Part shown: piece by piece, positions 20,481 to 31,480 of the stretch
Layout: each line of letters starts with the position of its first letter
How positions within the stretch are numbered: position 1 is the stretch's first letter
From: Rhyacophila brunnea
Lineage: Eukaryota > Arthropoda > Insecta > Trichoptera > Rhyacophilidae
Reading direction: 5' to 3'
Length of the DNA: 64,000 nucleotides
NCBI GenBank assembly: GCA_022495005.1
Contig: JAGYXB010000279.1
Span: 124,001 to 188,000, forward strand
The notes under the pieces: model-generated
What the model saw: only the letters and a program-made list of their open reading frames with translations
The model's database searches: none
What the model was told of the DNA's origin: nothing
Position numbers and translations under genes: made by a program

Positions 20481-20639
20481 AGGGTTGAGAACATTCCCTC
20501 GTACATTCTTATGAGCAGAAGTGACATACGAGAGTGAAAAGCGAGCGTGCCTTGTAGAAAGGCAGTCGGAAAATAATCCTTTGACGAATTATCGAAAGGA
20601 AAATAGTCATATATTATTACATATATATATTAATATATT

Positions 20640-20832
20640 CTTTTTAGCAGTACAACAGGCCATGATACCAATGATGGTAGTGTAGTGATACAGTAACCTA
20701 ATAATAGAAATGAAATAATCACAAATGCCTAGGCTCTGAGAAAATCATATTAATGCATTGTGACCTCACCGGGATCAAACCCGGAGCCCGAGGATGAAAG
20801 GCCAGCGCATTAGGTACTATATTTATTTGGAC
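20640..20832 (-). repeat. SINE family 2, minus strand, copy 1
   Basis: The plus-strand view is CAACAGGCCATGATACCAAT, GAAATAATCACAAATGCCTA, TTGTGACCTCACCGGGATCA, AACCCGGAGCCCGAGGATGA, CCAGCGCATTAGGTAC. On the minus strand this gives a tRNA-like head with GGGTTTGATCCCGGTGAGG in the box B place. It matches 31140-31300. Confidence 0.65.
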
Positions 20833-22084
20833 TGGTCGGCGATTGTGACTACGTATTTATGAAAGAAATCTCTAAGCTTTCAAATAGTTTACAACGTTTT
20901 GCGGTGAGTTAGGATATCCCTTATTTTTATGGCTTGATCATAATATACTAAATCTTAACAGGAAACATGCATGCAATTCAAGAGTAACTTTTAATTCAAC
21001 TTTGAAGACCATCTAACGTTCATTACGTTACGTTATACGTCTGTATAACAGGGGTGAAAACGAGACGGGTAATAAAAGGAAGAGCAAGAGTAGTGAAATA
21101 AGCATTGAAAAATAATAAGCATAAATAAGGTACAATCTTGTTAATTTTGTTATTGTGTATATTTAAAAATCATTATTATCATCGATTGAGTGTACTTAAT
21201 GAAATCAGATATCAAAATAATTGTTATGGTTTTTGTGTGTTACTCGTATGTTATAATTATATAAACAATATGTAAGTATACATGCATAGCGAATGAACAG
21301 TAGGTACTGTTGTCAAAATGGCTTTCTGTTATAATTTGAAACCATGCAAAACGTGACCAAAGTTAGACCGTGCAATATAATATTATCATATGCAGTCTCG
21401 AAGGAGACGTGCATTTTTTGTACATGAGTCGGTTTTTTTAAAATTTATTATTCGTGTCTGAAAACCACTGGTTTATTTTTCGCTGCGTATTCTGAGATAC
21501 GTGCCATGTATTAAATCCCTCCAGCTCTGGGGTGACTGGGAAGGATTGACCAAGCAGCGTCGCAGGCGCCCTAATCCGCCCAGCCGGTAAGCCCCGCGAT
21601 ATTTTTCGTGACCCACCGAAAACCTATGAATAATAAAACCGCCACAGCGGAACCGGAAGAGGCCACAGCGCCGTTGCGGAATTTTCCGAAAGCAATTTGT
21701 TCGTTTTTTTATATCCGCGGATGAATATAATGCCACGAGATTGGTTTTCATTTCTATAAGCCATAACGTCTTGCTGCCTTTTGAAGGCGATCGTGGATTT
21801 TCCTTGAAATGAAATGTATGCCTAATTAAATTGGACATTTTTCTGAATTCACTGAGGAATTGACTTACCGAAAAATACATTTAGATAATACGTACATAGT
21901 AATACATTCACTTGCCTTTGGTTAATTTATGATAAAAGTAAATAATTTTCATTGTAAATTTAAATAACCGACAAATGTAAAAAAATACTCGCCATAAATT
22001 CCTATAATTATTAAAATAGTTTCAGTGGTCAAAATGGCAATTTACGAAATGGAGTGCTCAATAACTTTCCAAAAATGTTGGATG
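20833..22084. other. spacer with one GC-richer island (21473-21700)
   Basis: The island reads GGATTGACCAAGCAGCGTCG, CCGCCACAGCGGAACCGGAA and similar, well above local GC content. It contains a 135-codon minus-strand open frame (21473-21880) with no recognised domain. I see no repeat partner in the window. It could be an unannotated exon, a conserved non-coding block or an unrecognised element. Confidence 0.35.
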
Positions 22085-22262
22085 GCTAAAGGCTATAATT
22101 ATTTTTTTTTTAAAAATAAAAATGGAAAATTTGGCTTTGTCTAATTGAGAACAATTAAATAATGTTCAATTGAATAAAAAAATATTGTAGATTATTTATT
22201 TAATGCATTTATGGTATTAAAGTCATTTAATATTTTCAAACACAAAATTAATACAGTTCCCA
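22085..22262 (-). repeat. dispersed repeat, paired inversely with 29285-29460
   Basis: The reverse complement of this segment is closely similar to 29285-29460 (GTATTAATTTTGT, CATAAATGCATTAAATAAAT, AATTGAACAT, AATTAGACA, AATTTTCCATTTTTATTTT). No terminal repeat or coding signal is visible. Family unknown. Confidence 0.7.
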
Positions 22263-22369
22263 TTAACTTCTGACTTACCTAGTTTTATCATTTCGTAGAG
22301 AAGAAAATGTAGAGTCATATTCAATAGCTATCTCTAAAATAGTAAACAACAAGTTATCTAGTCGTAGTA

Positions 22370-22850
22370 TTGAGGTGACGATATATTTATTTATTTAAGA
22401 ATACAAAACATTGTGGACATAACAAATCTAAATTCAAGACGTACACAATATGAGATTTACATTATAACAAATATTACCCTCACAAGAGAGAAGAAGAGAA
22501 TATAGAATATAATAATAATAATAACAGAAAAAAATTAAACCAAAACATACAAAGTACAATTATTTAATACAGGAAAATAAAATTTGAAAACAAAAAACAT
22601 ACAATTTTATACAGTTAATTCAAGTTTCAAAAACAAAATGCAAAGTACATCATTCAAAATGTGTGTCTTTAGGGAGCGCATTTACTAATCTAGCACCCGT
22701 CGCTAATGGTGCCTGATAGGCTTGACATGAGGAAACGATTCAGATCCAGAATAAATCATGGCTGCGACCACGTAGGTAATTGACAGACGCATGTAAATTC
22801 AAATTCAATTCAGTATATAATATTATGTATCTTCTTCTTGATTTATCCAT
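22370..22850 (-). pseudogene. non-LTR ORF2 C-terminal tail and 3' UTR, minus strand
   Basis: The coding part (about 22660-22800, minus) reads SVNYLRGRSHDLFW, then IVSSCQAYQAPLATGARLVN and ALPKDTHFE before a stop, with one in-frame stop. This resembles the C-terminus of Jockey/CR1-like ORF2. The AT-rich 3' part with a TATTTATTTATTTAAG end lies at 22380-22640. It is related to 19966-20200. Confidence 0.55.
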
Positions 22851-23565
22851 GCTATGAGACCATAAACTAAAACGCATTTAATCAGCAGAAATTTGTATAC
22901 GATTAGAATTATTTTAAATATCTGACTAGTTCAGATATAACTGCATATTTCTTTAGACGTTATTTTTTTTAAATATATTATTATAAATATTATTATTGGA
23001 AGTTTCTGTAATTTACAGTATTGTAATTATATCAAGGCAATTATTGGATGTAACACGATCGAATTAGCACTACTAATTGGCAGGAGTCAGTTGCAGCAGA
23101 AATTCGTGGTTTAGTGTTGCCAGTAATATAACTGAGACTGGAAACCGGTCGAGCGGTCAAAGATTTATGAAATTAATATTAACTAACGAACGGATTTCGG
23201 TGATAATCTTGCTTGAAACACATTGCGATGGCACCAATTAAGTGCATATTAAATTTGGACAAAATCACAAGATACTAAGAAGATATTATATAAATATAAT
23301 AGATTGAATTTTGGTAAAGGTACCCCACTATTAAAGTGACCAATCAAGTAGATATGAAAGAAAATTGTTTAATAGTTAAAATCCTCTAAAGGTAGCCGCT
23401 TAGCGAACTGCGAATGTTTCGCATCGTTCAACCTATGACTCGTAACGGCTTACGGGAAAGCTACCAGTACATAAATAATACAAACAAACAAATAGGTGTG
23501 TTAGGTGTGATTATTTAAAACTAAATGCATACATACCTACATCATATTAGCTTTTTAACACAATG
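22851..23565. other. AT-rich spacer, no gene seen
   Basis: 23390-23465 contains CTAAAGGTAGCCGCTTAGCG and GGCTTACGGGAAAGCTACC, weakly complementary. Nothing else was found. Confidence 0.35.
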
Positions 23566-23653
23566 CTTACGGGCCATTTTAATTAATTTTGTAATTAACG
23601 TGTTAATTTGCATAAGTAATTAGCAAAAACACAATTTTGTGCGGCCCGTAAGC
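23564..23653. repeat. small inverted repeat GCTTACGGGCC
   Basis: GCTTACGGGCC at about 23568 and GGCCCGTAAGC near 23642 are perfect inverse copies bounding ~85 bp of AT-rich sequence. This could be a tiny MITE or a hairpin. No duplication was identified. Confidence 0.45.
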
Positions 23654-25020
23654 TATGGGTAAAATGATAAATGATATATATATATATATATAAGGATAGT
23701 CTTGATAATGGTGTTACAACCGAAATAGCTATCGACAAAACCTTTTTAAAACACCTATAGAATTTAATATTATTTATATTTTCATTTCTTGTGAATAACT
23801 GTTAAGGGGATAAATGTAATATTTATGTTACTTTAGTAAATCGAATGTTTCATATTCTGCTATCGTCTTACCATTATATATGTGTGGGGGTCATCACTGT
23901 GGAAGTCATGATGTGATGGGTAAAGAGGTCGAGATTTGGTGGTTGTACCGATGGATGGAGGATCGATTTTTATTTGCAGCGTAAACAGTCGGTACAAGAG
24001 TATGTTACAGTAGTTATGTTACAATACTTATGATACTGTTCCGAGGTCCGAGTCTCGGTAGAATGAGATGTTGTGCGGAGCGATACAGAGACCGAGTTAC
24101 TAATAGACTGGGAACTTATATTCGAGCGACATGTCCAATGAATTATTATGATCCCCTATTTATCGACGTACTCACAATCAAAGTAATATCTTTAATAGAA
24201 TATTTAGGAAATAATTATTATAATTGAGTCAGGTATTATATGGAGTTTGCGTCATCGGATATATCTGACTATGTAGAAAAACGGATGTTGCGGAAATTAT
24301 AATTGCAGTAAGCTATTTACTGAGTTTGCCATAATTGAACACTACGGGAAATGGAAGTTAAAGAATTTGTAATTGCGGTAATGTATTTAATATCGCCGAT
24401 CAATATGCTGATAGGGATTGAGTTGTTTATCCCCATATATCTAGGCTACGGACGTCATAACGGTGATCTGGGGAACTACGGTTTCCTCTGCACTTGTAGG
24501 TATAAATCTATGCCCCCGACCCCCGGTATAAACCGTAACACTGCATATAGCGCTATAAAATCGTAGCCAAGATATGATGGTTCTAGTAATATATCAGTGA
24601 AATTTTCTTTATGAATTCGTAGAACATTTTTGTATGAAGAGAGCCTGTGTGGTTTATGCAAAAAAACATTACATAGTATAATAGCGCCTATACATGTGCA
24701 TGGATTTACTTGCACCAATAGTGTGTATTTTATACCTATCGTTATAATAACTGCTTACACGCAAAAGTGCTGACTGTATCATCAATCTCATTCTTCAAGA
24801 GTAAGCGAAACGCTTTGTTGGCACTATATGGTACTATTTGACAGGTCGTGAAAATCAGTTAACCTCAAAATGAGTTTTTACGCGGTGTAGTTCCTTTTTT
24901 TACCGGAAGGTTCGCCACTGTCGTTATTCTGCGCAGGCGCAGATATTACATAGCTCAATTGTCGCGTGAAAATTCAGAACCTTTTTTTAATCCATGCATG
25001 CAATCTTGCAACTTGCACGA
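23654..25020. other. spacer, no gene seen
   Basis: (TA)n lies at about 23676-23692. Open frames at 24030-24227 (plus), 24351-24566 (plus) and 24476-24718 (minus) have no recognisable domains and no repeat partner in the window. Confidence 0.35.
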
Positions 25021-25115
25021 TAATACGTGTTTACACGTGCTTTTTTTTGTTATGGCCGCGATAATACGTAAGTACTGTCAGCAGTAAAATCCATGTACGT
25101 GTAAACGGGGTATTA
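25021..25115. mobile_element. very short MITE with TA-flanked inverted ends
   Basis: TAATACGTGTTTACACGTGC on the left and, inward from the right, TAATACCCCGTTTACACGTA form near-complete inverted ends of a 95-bp unit. The outer TA on each side may be the target duplication. It lies just downstream (minus strand) of the broken coding fragment at 25156-26440. Confidence 0.6.
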
Positions 25116-25351
25116 CTCATTGCATGATTGGTTGCTTCCTGGATAAATAATAATAATAAATTAGTAAAACAAAATAACAATGAGAAAGGATCTAAAACAG
25201 CGACTACATCACCTTTTTGGATTTCTATGTCCTGTCTCATATACTCAGTTGAATGGGACTCAAGTGTTTTATCAGTCAAGCGACGACTGATATCGACCAT
25301 CATCGTCAATGTAGATGGTCCCCGGAGTCCAAATGTTTCAAAACCCTGAGG

Positions 25352-25970
25352 TAGTGACGTTCCTAGATAAAATGCCGCCCCTCGGCAGCGCCGAAATGCC
25401 GCTCCATTTTCTATAGAGTATTTTTTATCATCCCTTCATGACACTAATATCTAAGAAATGTGTTGTATACAAACATTACTAACAAAATATAATACCACTA
25501 AATTTAATTTAAATGCCAACTCTACTTCAATAGACAGTATTGCGACTATTGCGAGTCCACGGTTTCTGATACTAACATTTAAAAATACACCTGAAAACTT
25601 TCAAAATTCGCGAGTGACCGGCAAAAATATTTGGATAAATTAATTAGGTAAGTATGTACCTACCTACCTACAATTCAAAATATAATTCGCAAATCTGCAC
25701 GTGTCATTGCAAGTCATCAAGGACGTGACGTACAAGTACAACGGAAGTAAACTAGAGATCGCGAACCCGACAAAAAAAATACAGTCCTGTTAAACCTTCT
25801 ATGCCAATTAATACATTTTATTTCCAAGCAGTAAGCTGAATTTTTTAATGGGTATTTGGGTACCTATTTTTATATGTAGGTACCGAATGATTCTCCTCGA
25901 TTTGTCGCCCTTCAAGTAACTGCCGCCCCCAAGCGACGCTCAATCTGCCTCCCCCCACGGGACGTCACTG
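25352..25970. mobile_element. hAT-like element inserted in coding fragment
   Basis: The ends are TAGTGACGTTCC and (inward) CAGTGACGTCCC. A perfect 8-bp duplication CCCTGAGG lies at 25344-25351 and 25971-25978. Both sub-ends are rich in GCCGCCCC and GGGGGCGGC-like sequence. It is 619 bp with no transposase. It disrupts the minus-strand reading frame described at 25156-26440. Confidence 0.85.
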
Positions 25971-25997
25971 CCCTGAGGACAGACCATGTAATTTCGA

Positions 25998-26361
25998 GTG
26001 CTTAAAGTCAGACAACGTTATCTACAAAAAAGTGTTTTTTTATTATTGAGATAACGTTATTTTACATTTACGGCTACATGATAGTCAAACAACATTATGT
26101 CAATCTTTTCTAATTTCTTATTAAATCGTCAGTAAAGTTTAACGCTAACTACATAAGTTACCCTTGTTTTCATATTTTTTAAAAACTATCCCTATAAATT
26201 CATAAGTAAGATAAATGTACAATACACACTAAATTATAAAATATTAACATTAGGTTTTAAATAAACATTTCCCTTGTTGAGTTACAAGAATCTAAAATAA
26301 CGATTTTTGGCTCTCCTGTAAAGTTGCACTTTTGTAGATAGTGTTGTTTGACACTAAGCCC
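25998..26361. mobile_element. MITE with 4-bp TCGA duplication
   Basis: The ends are GTGCTTAAAGTCAGACAACG and (inward) GGGCTTAGTGTCAAACAACA. Both continue to a TATCTACAAAA block, so the inverted repeats span ~35 bp. TCGA lies at 25994-25997 and 26362-26365. The internal GATAACGTTATTTTAC and GTCAAACAACATTATGTCAA are further diverged copies of the end. The superfamily is not clear from a 4-bp duplication. Confidence 0.75.
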
Positions 26362-26440
26362 TCGATTTGGTGACAGACAGTCATATTTTTTGGCTTTATT
26401 AGACTCAGCTAAAAGAGCTGATGATTCACTGATATTTATT

Positions 26441-27453
26441 AAACAACATATATTATAATTGAAGTGATTCTTGGAACAACTTTATAAGCAGTGTCAGTTT
26501 ATAAAGAGGACTTATACTTTTGATAATTAATTTCTAAATGCTAAACGATGTCTCTAAAATAAATGTCTTATTACGTAGGGAAGTATGAGGTAACGGCATA
26601 AGTAGAGTGAAACGGTGGCTTGCTTCTAATAATAGCGATCGATACTGTATAATAATCCAATCAAAAATACACCTTTTGAATGTTTCATTCACCTCGGCTC
26701 GCAGCGATCAAGGTCCGAAATTGCTCAAAAGAAAAGAGCGTCGATTGTTCGTGACCGCCATTTACTATAGCGGAGCTTTCATGAATGAATTGCGTCGCAA
26801 CGCCCGAACGGTGTTGCCAGCGTCATATTTATAAACAAATATATTTCACCACAATATGTAATCATCACCATTTTAACTCGTTTTAAATAACCCCAGACTC
26901 TTTGAAGGTGAAGTTTTAGAAATATTATAAGGTAGGTATATCTAACTTATATAAATGGCAGACATGTTATAATTGGATCGATCCAAAGCCGTCAGGATAT
27001 TATAATATATTTAGAATATTTAGTACCAGAGAAACAGCATATCAAATTTTATATATGTATAATAAAAAAAATCGCATGTGGCGCAATGTTGTTTGATCTT
27101 CATTATTTGTAGTTGCGCGATATGTACTAAATATTATTGCGTCCATAACAAATTATAAACATGATTTATTATTTAGATTGAAAACCGGGTAAAGCAAGTT
27201 ATTATAAAAATACAATGTAAAACTAGTCACTGAAAAAAATAAGAATAAAATAAAACTTTTAAAACAAAACACAACAGGCATAGATAGACCAACCCCGTAG
27301 GTCTTACTATTCTGAAGCTGATACGAATAAATAGTTTTGGTACTAGCTGGCTCAAGAGGCCGTAGCTGCCACCACAAGTTGTTGCATACCTACAAATGGA
27401 TGGGAAGCCATCCCACGTGACAAGCAGGCAAATTTAAAGTTTTTGGTTATTTT
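26441..27453. other. spacer with a GC-richer patch (26640-26830)
   Basis: The patch reads CACCTCGGCTCGCAGCGATC, GCGTCGCAACGCCCGAACGG. A 75-codon open frame (26607-26834, plus) has no known domain. 27153-27377 (minus) is another short frame without support. No repeat match was noticed. Confidence 0.35.
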
Positions 27454-27455
27454 TA

Positions 27456-27909
27456 CCATGTTTTTATTTGCTCGTATTCTTGTTTGTCCGGTACAGATTT
27501 TTTCTTGTGCAGTACAAATTTTTCTTGTTTGTCCAAGATTTTTAACTAATTTACCGACTAGCTAGACATTTGAAACTTTTAGGATATATCAGAACACGAC
27601 GACAATGCATTCGTTTAATACTTTTGGCCATATTTAAGCATAATTGAATTCATTTCCAGTTAATTCTGTTTTGTTTCGGAAAAAAATCGTTAAAAGTAAT
27701 ATTTACTACTCACTATTATTGGTTGCTAAGTGGGTCTTAGCAACAAATTTATTAATATATATATGGAAATCAATATGAAATGTCAAAATGACATTGCTGT
27801 ATTCTATAATAATATGTATTCAGTATTTCTATCAAGTACAATTAAAATTTTTTATTAATACATAGAATTGTCAAGTTTATATGATTCAACAGACAATTTA
27901 AAAACGTGG
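27456..27909 (+). mobile_element. CCACGTTTTT MITE, copy 2
   Basis: The ends are CCATGTTTTTATTTGCTCGT and (inward) CCACGTTTTTAAATTGTCTG, flanked by TA (27454-27455, 27910-27911). It shares the whole 454-bp body with copies 3 and 4, including repeated CTTGTTTGTCC motifs, ATATATCAGAACACGA, TTGGTTGCTAAGTGG and ATAGAATTGTCAAGTTTATA. It is non-coding; the TA duplication suggests Tc1/mariner-type mobilisation. Confidence 0.85.
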
Positions 27910-27911
27910 TA

Positions 27912-28602
27912 TATACAAAGTTATTTTTATCTTGTTATTATTATTGATAACTTAGTCTTTTTTATCTGGTTGGGTTGTCTTTTCTATTGGACATTCTCTG
28001 CTTTTGTTTTATAAACATTAATGGGAAAATATTATGTTGATGAATGAAAATGTTCGGGTCTCGTATTTTATTCAAATTTAGAGGGAAATACAATGGAAAA
28101 GTTTGTGAAGTCCTATTTTGAATTTACCCGATGACCAGAAAAAATGATTTCCTCGAGAAATTATCGAAATCGGTTGTAATATTCGATGAAGGTGTTAGGT
28201 TTCTCCAACGTGGCACGCTATGTACCTAAATACACCATTTTGACGTTGTACTTTATAATAATAATTGATTTAAAAAGTTAATTCATTCTTAAACTAGAAT
28301 ATTTAATTATGGATACAATTAGCAACAGATTACTTATTCAATCACAATGGCCAATAGTTTTTGGTAAATTTAAGAAAATACGAGATAAAATCGTTTCGTA
28401 GTTACGAGTATAGCCACAGACGATCCAATTGGTGCCTTAAGTGTATTTGATATTTAAGGTGGACGATTTTTCATGATAACCAACGTAAGTGCGCGAATCT
28501 AATTGTCTAATAAGAGCATTAAACACGTGGTCGCAATGTCAAAGCAAGTTTTCCAATTATATTCTCCTGCATCATTTCGATGTGTCCTGTAATAATAAAC
28601 AA
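27912..28602. other. AT-rich spacer, no feature seen
   Basis: Similarity to copies 3 and 4 of the MITE continues for ~25 bp past its end (CAAAGTTATTTTTATC), so the true boundary may lie slightly further right. Nothing else was recognised. Confidence 0.35.
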
Positions 28603-29280
28603 GTCATCACCATCATCAGCCTGAATCTATCCACTGCTGAATGAAGGCCTCTTCAAGCTGCTTCCGCTTCTCTAGATCATGTGCATTGCGTTGCTACGTA
28701 CTTCCGCAGAACTTTATCATTTCATCGATCCAGCGGCCTCTAGGTCTACCTTGCGGACGTTTTGTACTTCTCGGATACCACTGGATGACTAGATTTATCC
28801 AACGATTGTGTCTTCTTCGAGCTATGTGTCCAGCCCATCTCCATTTAAGGCTTTTAATAAACTCTATTACTCTATTACATCGCAAACCCTTGTCAGCTTC
28901 CTTATCCACTCATTCATTTTTTTGTCCTTTCGCGTTATGCCTAGCATGCACCTCTCCATACCACGTTGTGCTACTCTAAGTTTCTGGATCTCTCTTTTAC
29001 TTAGATTCCATGTTTTACACGCAAATGCGATCACGGGAAGCACACACTGGTTGAACACTTTGCGCTGTAGGCACAGTGGAAGGTCACTTTTGAAGACATT
29101 ATTCAGGCGGCCAAAAGCACTCCAGCCTAGCTTTACTCTGCGAACAATTTCATCAAATATACATCCATCTATAGACACTTCTTGTCCCAGATAGATGTAA
29201 CTTTTCCCCTGTTCGAGCTGAGTGCCATTGATGAGGATCTCTTTTTGGCCCGCAAAGCAGTTGAACATGACCATGAATGG
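28603..29280 (-). pseudogene. RTE-like LINE, C-terminal third of ORF plus 3' tail
   Basis: This is the best preserved copy of the family. Reading the minus strand from 29277, the first frame has QKEILINGTQLEQGKSYIYL, GQEVSIDGCI, KLGWSAFGRLNNVFKS, CVLPVIAFACKTWNLSKREI and RGMERCMLGITRKDKK. After a frame change near 28870 the second frame has VIEFIKSLKWRWAGHIARR, KRPQGRPRGRWIDEM and the terminal WIDSG with TGA at 28616-28618. This order is the known C-terminal portion of RTE-type endonuclease/reverse transcriptase ORFs of insects. The tail is ATCACCATCATCAG in the plus-strand view. The break at 29280 is a typical 5' truncation. Confidence 0.9.
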
Positions 29281-29460
29281 GAGCTGTATTAATTTTGTAT
29301 TTGAAAATATTAGATAACTTTAAAACCATAAATGCATTAAATAAATAAATAATATATCTGCAATATTTTTTCATACAATTGAACATAATTTAATTGTTCC
29401 CAATTAGACAGGCAAAATTTTCCATTTTTATTTTAAATAATAATTATAGCCTAGATTTAT
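29281..29460 (+). repeat. dispersed repeat, inverse partner of 22085-22262
   Basis: See 22085-22262. Here the repeat abuts the 5'-truncated end of the RTE copy, suggesting the LINE inserted next to or inside it. Confidence 0.7.
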
Positions 29461-30323
29461 GTTAATAAAGTAAAGCTTAAATTTCATTCTCCCAGCAATG
29501 ACCAAATTAGAGTATTCTAGTTGTGGTATTATGTTTATTTAAATGAAAGTAATCTGGCAACACTGATGACGCTCGTCGCAGCGCCCAATATTACAAGCTT
29601 CCCGCTCTTGCCCCTAGATGGCAGTGGCGCGCATTACGACTGGACTATCGATCGCAGTCCCCACCCCTTAATTCTCTCATACTCCCGTTCCGCATTTGAA
29701 CCCACCGAATCGCTACACCACGTGTGTGACTGAATTGCGAGTGAGTGCTGCGATATTTGAATAAAAATGTCTAACACCCAATACTCTTTGTATATTATTT
29801 AAATTGTATTATAGCTCTCAGTATTTAAAAAAATATTATAATTTAGAAATACTTAAATTAAAGAACCAAAAAAATTATAAATACAAAAGGGAGTTCACTA
29901 AGAATGTATTCTCTATATAGATCTCTTCAAGATAGGTATACCATAAGTTACCATCACACTAATTATGAAAGCTAGAATCCTAGCGCGGAGTATCTGGACT
30001 ATTACGGATTTCGATCAAAAGAAGAAGATTATGTAGACTAGGGTAAAGTGTGAATGCGTTTTTCATTAATCTACTTATGCCCGAGCTATTTACACCCCCA
30101 TTGCTATGAAGATGGCCGTGTAAGGTGGGCTCATTAATTGCATACTTTACTGGTTTTCGAAATCATAATGAGGCCAGCCTTAATCATTTCAATCGATTGA
30201 TTTTTATTTTTAGTATAGGAACTTGCTCTTGTTTATTTCTTAATGTAATTGGTTACCATGGTACTTTCTATTCTCTGTAATAATCAAAATAATTAAATCA
30301 ATAAATATATTAAACAAGAAGGC
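29461..30323. other. spacer with a GC-richer patch (29565-29710)
   Basis: The patch CGCTCGTCGCAGCGCCCAAT, CCTAGATGGCAGTGGCGCGC has a 70-codon open frame (29521-29733, plus) without known domain. No repeat partner was noticed. Otherwise AT-rich. Confidence 0.35.
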
Positions 30324-30327
30324 AAGT

Positions 30328-30687
30328 GAAGCGCCTAGTTTCAAAAGCCCCTAAAACGGTTTTTGAAAATTTAGAGTTAGATATTATGTAGTTAGATGGA
30401 TATTTTTATGACCTATATGATGGCCAAAGATTGGACTTTAAAAACTCCAAAATTCAATCAAAAATTAGGGTAAATTTCAAAACTCGCTAAAATGGTTGGG
30501 TATGCTTTTCAAATACCGCTAAAATGGAAAACCAAAATACTCTTTAGAATGTAACGAATTAAAAAATAAATACATAATGTTCACAGATTTAATAGATATG
30601 ATTTTTTCTCTTTACCTAAAATCGTTTTTCTCATTTTTCTCAGAACTACCTTAAATCGTTTTAGGGGCTTTTGAAACTAGGCGCTTC
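30328..30687. mobile_element. MITE with 34-bp TIRs and AAGT duplication
   Basis: The ends are GAAGCGCCTAGTTTCAAAAG and (inward) the identical 20-mer. Both continue CCCCTAAAACG, giving ~31 matching bases before the first mismatch. AAGT lies at 30324-30327 and 30688-30691. A diverged internal version (TTTCAAAACTCGCTAAAATG) lies near 30476. It is 360 bp and non-coding. The near-perfect ends suggest relatively recent movement. Confidence 0.85.
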
Positions 30688-30691
30688 AAGT

Positions 30692-31139
30692 GTGAACGCC
30701 GGTTCATACTTGCCCAAGTTCAGAGTTTACTCTTGCCTTTGGTACCAATTTTAAACGAGCTTGATACGCTTGTATTTTAAAAATATATCGAAGAAAACCT
30801 AACCTTTTCTACTAGCACACACTATAAAGCAACTCTTAATACTATCTAATAATAATAAATAATTTCACTCACCATCAATATCACCATAAAAAAAGTATTT
30901 TGTTTAGAGCGTTTGCTATCACTTCAAATGAGATATGTTTAGAAATAACTGTCATTTCCTTGAAGCCGGTAAAGTAGATCTTTTACCAAAACTTCATATA
31001 ACATAGAAAAAATATATTAATATTAGAAACCACTAGATGTCATTGCCTACAAACAATACATAACAAAACCATGGTCTTGTTTTACACTTCCTCCGCTCAC
31101 ACTTTGAAGAGTCTACTTAATATTATTTTTAATACGAAA
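30692..31139. other. AT-rich spacer, no feature seen
   Basis: No repeat or coding signal was recognised. Confidence 0.35.
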
Positions 31140-31300
31140 ACAAGCCATGAGACCCTATGACAGTAGTGTATTTAGTAATAGAAGAGAAATAATCACAAAC
31201 ACTCAGGCTTTGAGATAATCACATAAATATTGTGACCTCACCGGGAAGTCGGGCCCGCCGGACGAAACCCAGCGCCTTACGCAATGGACCGAGGGCCGCG
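31140..31300 (-). repeat. SINE family 2, minus strand, copy 2
   Basis: The plus-strand view is ACAAGCCATGAGACCCTATG, AGAAATAATCACAAACACTC, TTGTGACCTCACCGGGAAGT, CCAGCGCCTTACGCAATGG. It matches 20640-20832 throughout. The tRNA-like part is on the minus strand. Confidence 0.65.
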
Positions 31301-31315
31301 AAGATGACGTGTGGC

Positions 31316-31480
31316 AATGTAAAAGCTGTGCTGTTTGCCGCCTCGTACATCCAGTGAATTTTTTGAATTCGTCTATCCGGCGGGTTTTAGGATACTACTG
31401 CATGACGGCATTTGCCCAGCGGTCGTCCACTCGCCAAGCAAGATGTCTAGTCCATTGCAATTTCACCATAGTATTGTATT
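31316..31480 (-). pseudogene. RTE-like LINE C-terminal scrap
   Basis: GTACATCCAGTGAATTTTTT, TCGTCTATCCGGCGGGTTTT, GGCATTTGCCCAGCGGTCGT and CCAAGCAAGATGTCTAGTCC follow the order of the antisense C-terminal region in 19149-19475. It is heavily mutated and has no tail. Confidence 0.6.

Larger units (their letters stand above)
25156..26440 (-). pseudogene. RT-associated repeat ORF fragment, split by two DNA elements
   Basis: On the minus strand, coding sequence is seen in three blocks. About 26440-26366 includes SALLAESNKAKKYDCLSP, the short block 25997-25971 includes MVC, and 25351-25160 includes FETFGLRGPSTLTMMVDISR and then IEIQKGDVVAVLD. The gaps are filled exactly by 25998-26361 (duplication TCGA) and 25352-25970 (duplication CCCTGAGG). 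With each insert and one duplication removed, all three blocks fall in one frame without a stop, about 110 codons. The pattern (KY..L, F...ETFG..GPS, ISRRL, IQ.GD..AVL) resembles the conserved C-terminal region that follows reverse transcriptase in some repetitive metazoan ORFs. That identification is from memory and is an inference. No RT palm motif is present here. Confidence 0.6.

Noticed and set aside
25031..25309. Continuous 92-codon gene on the minus strand
   Set aside because: Only the upstream part (to about 25160) shows a conserved-looking pattern. The rest reads through AT-rich DNA and the small MITE at 25021-25115.
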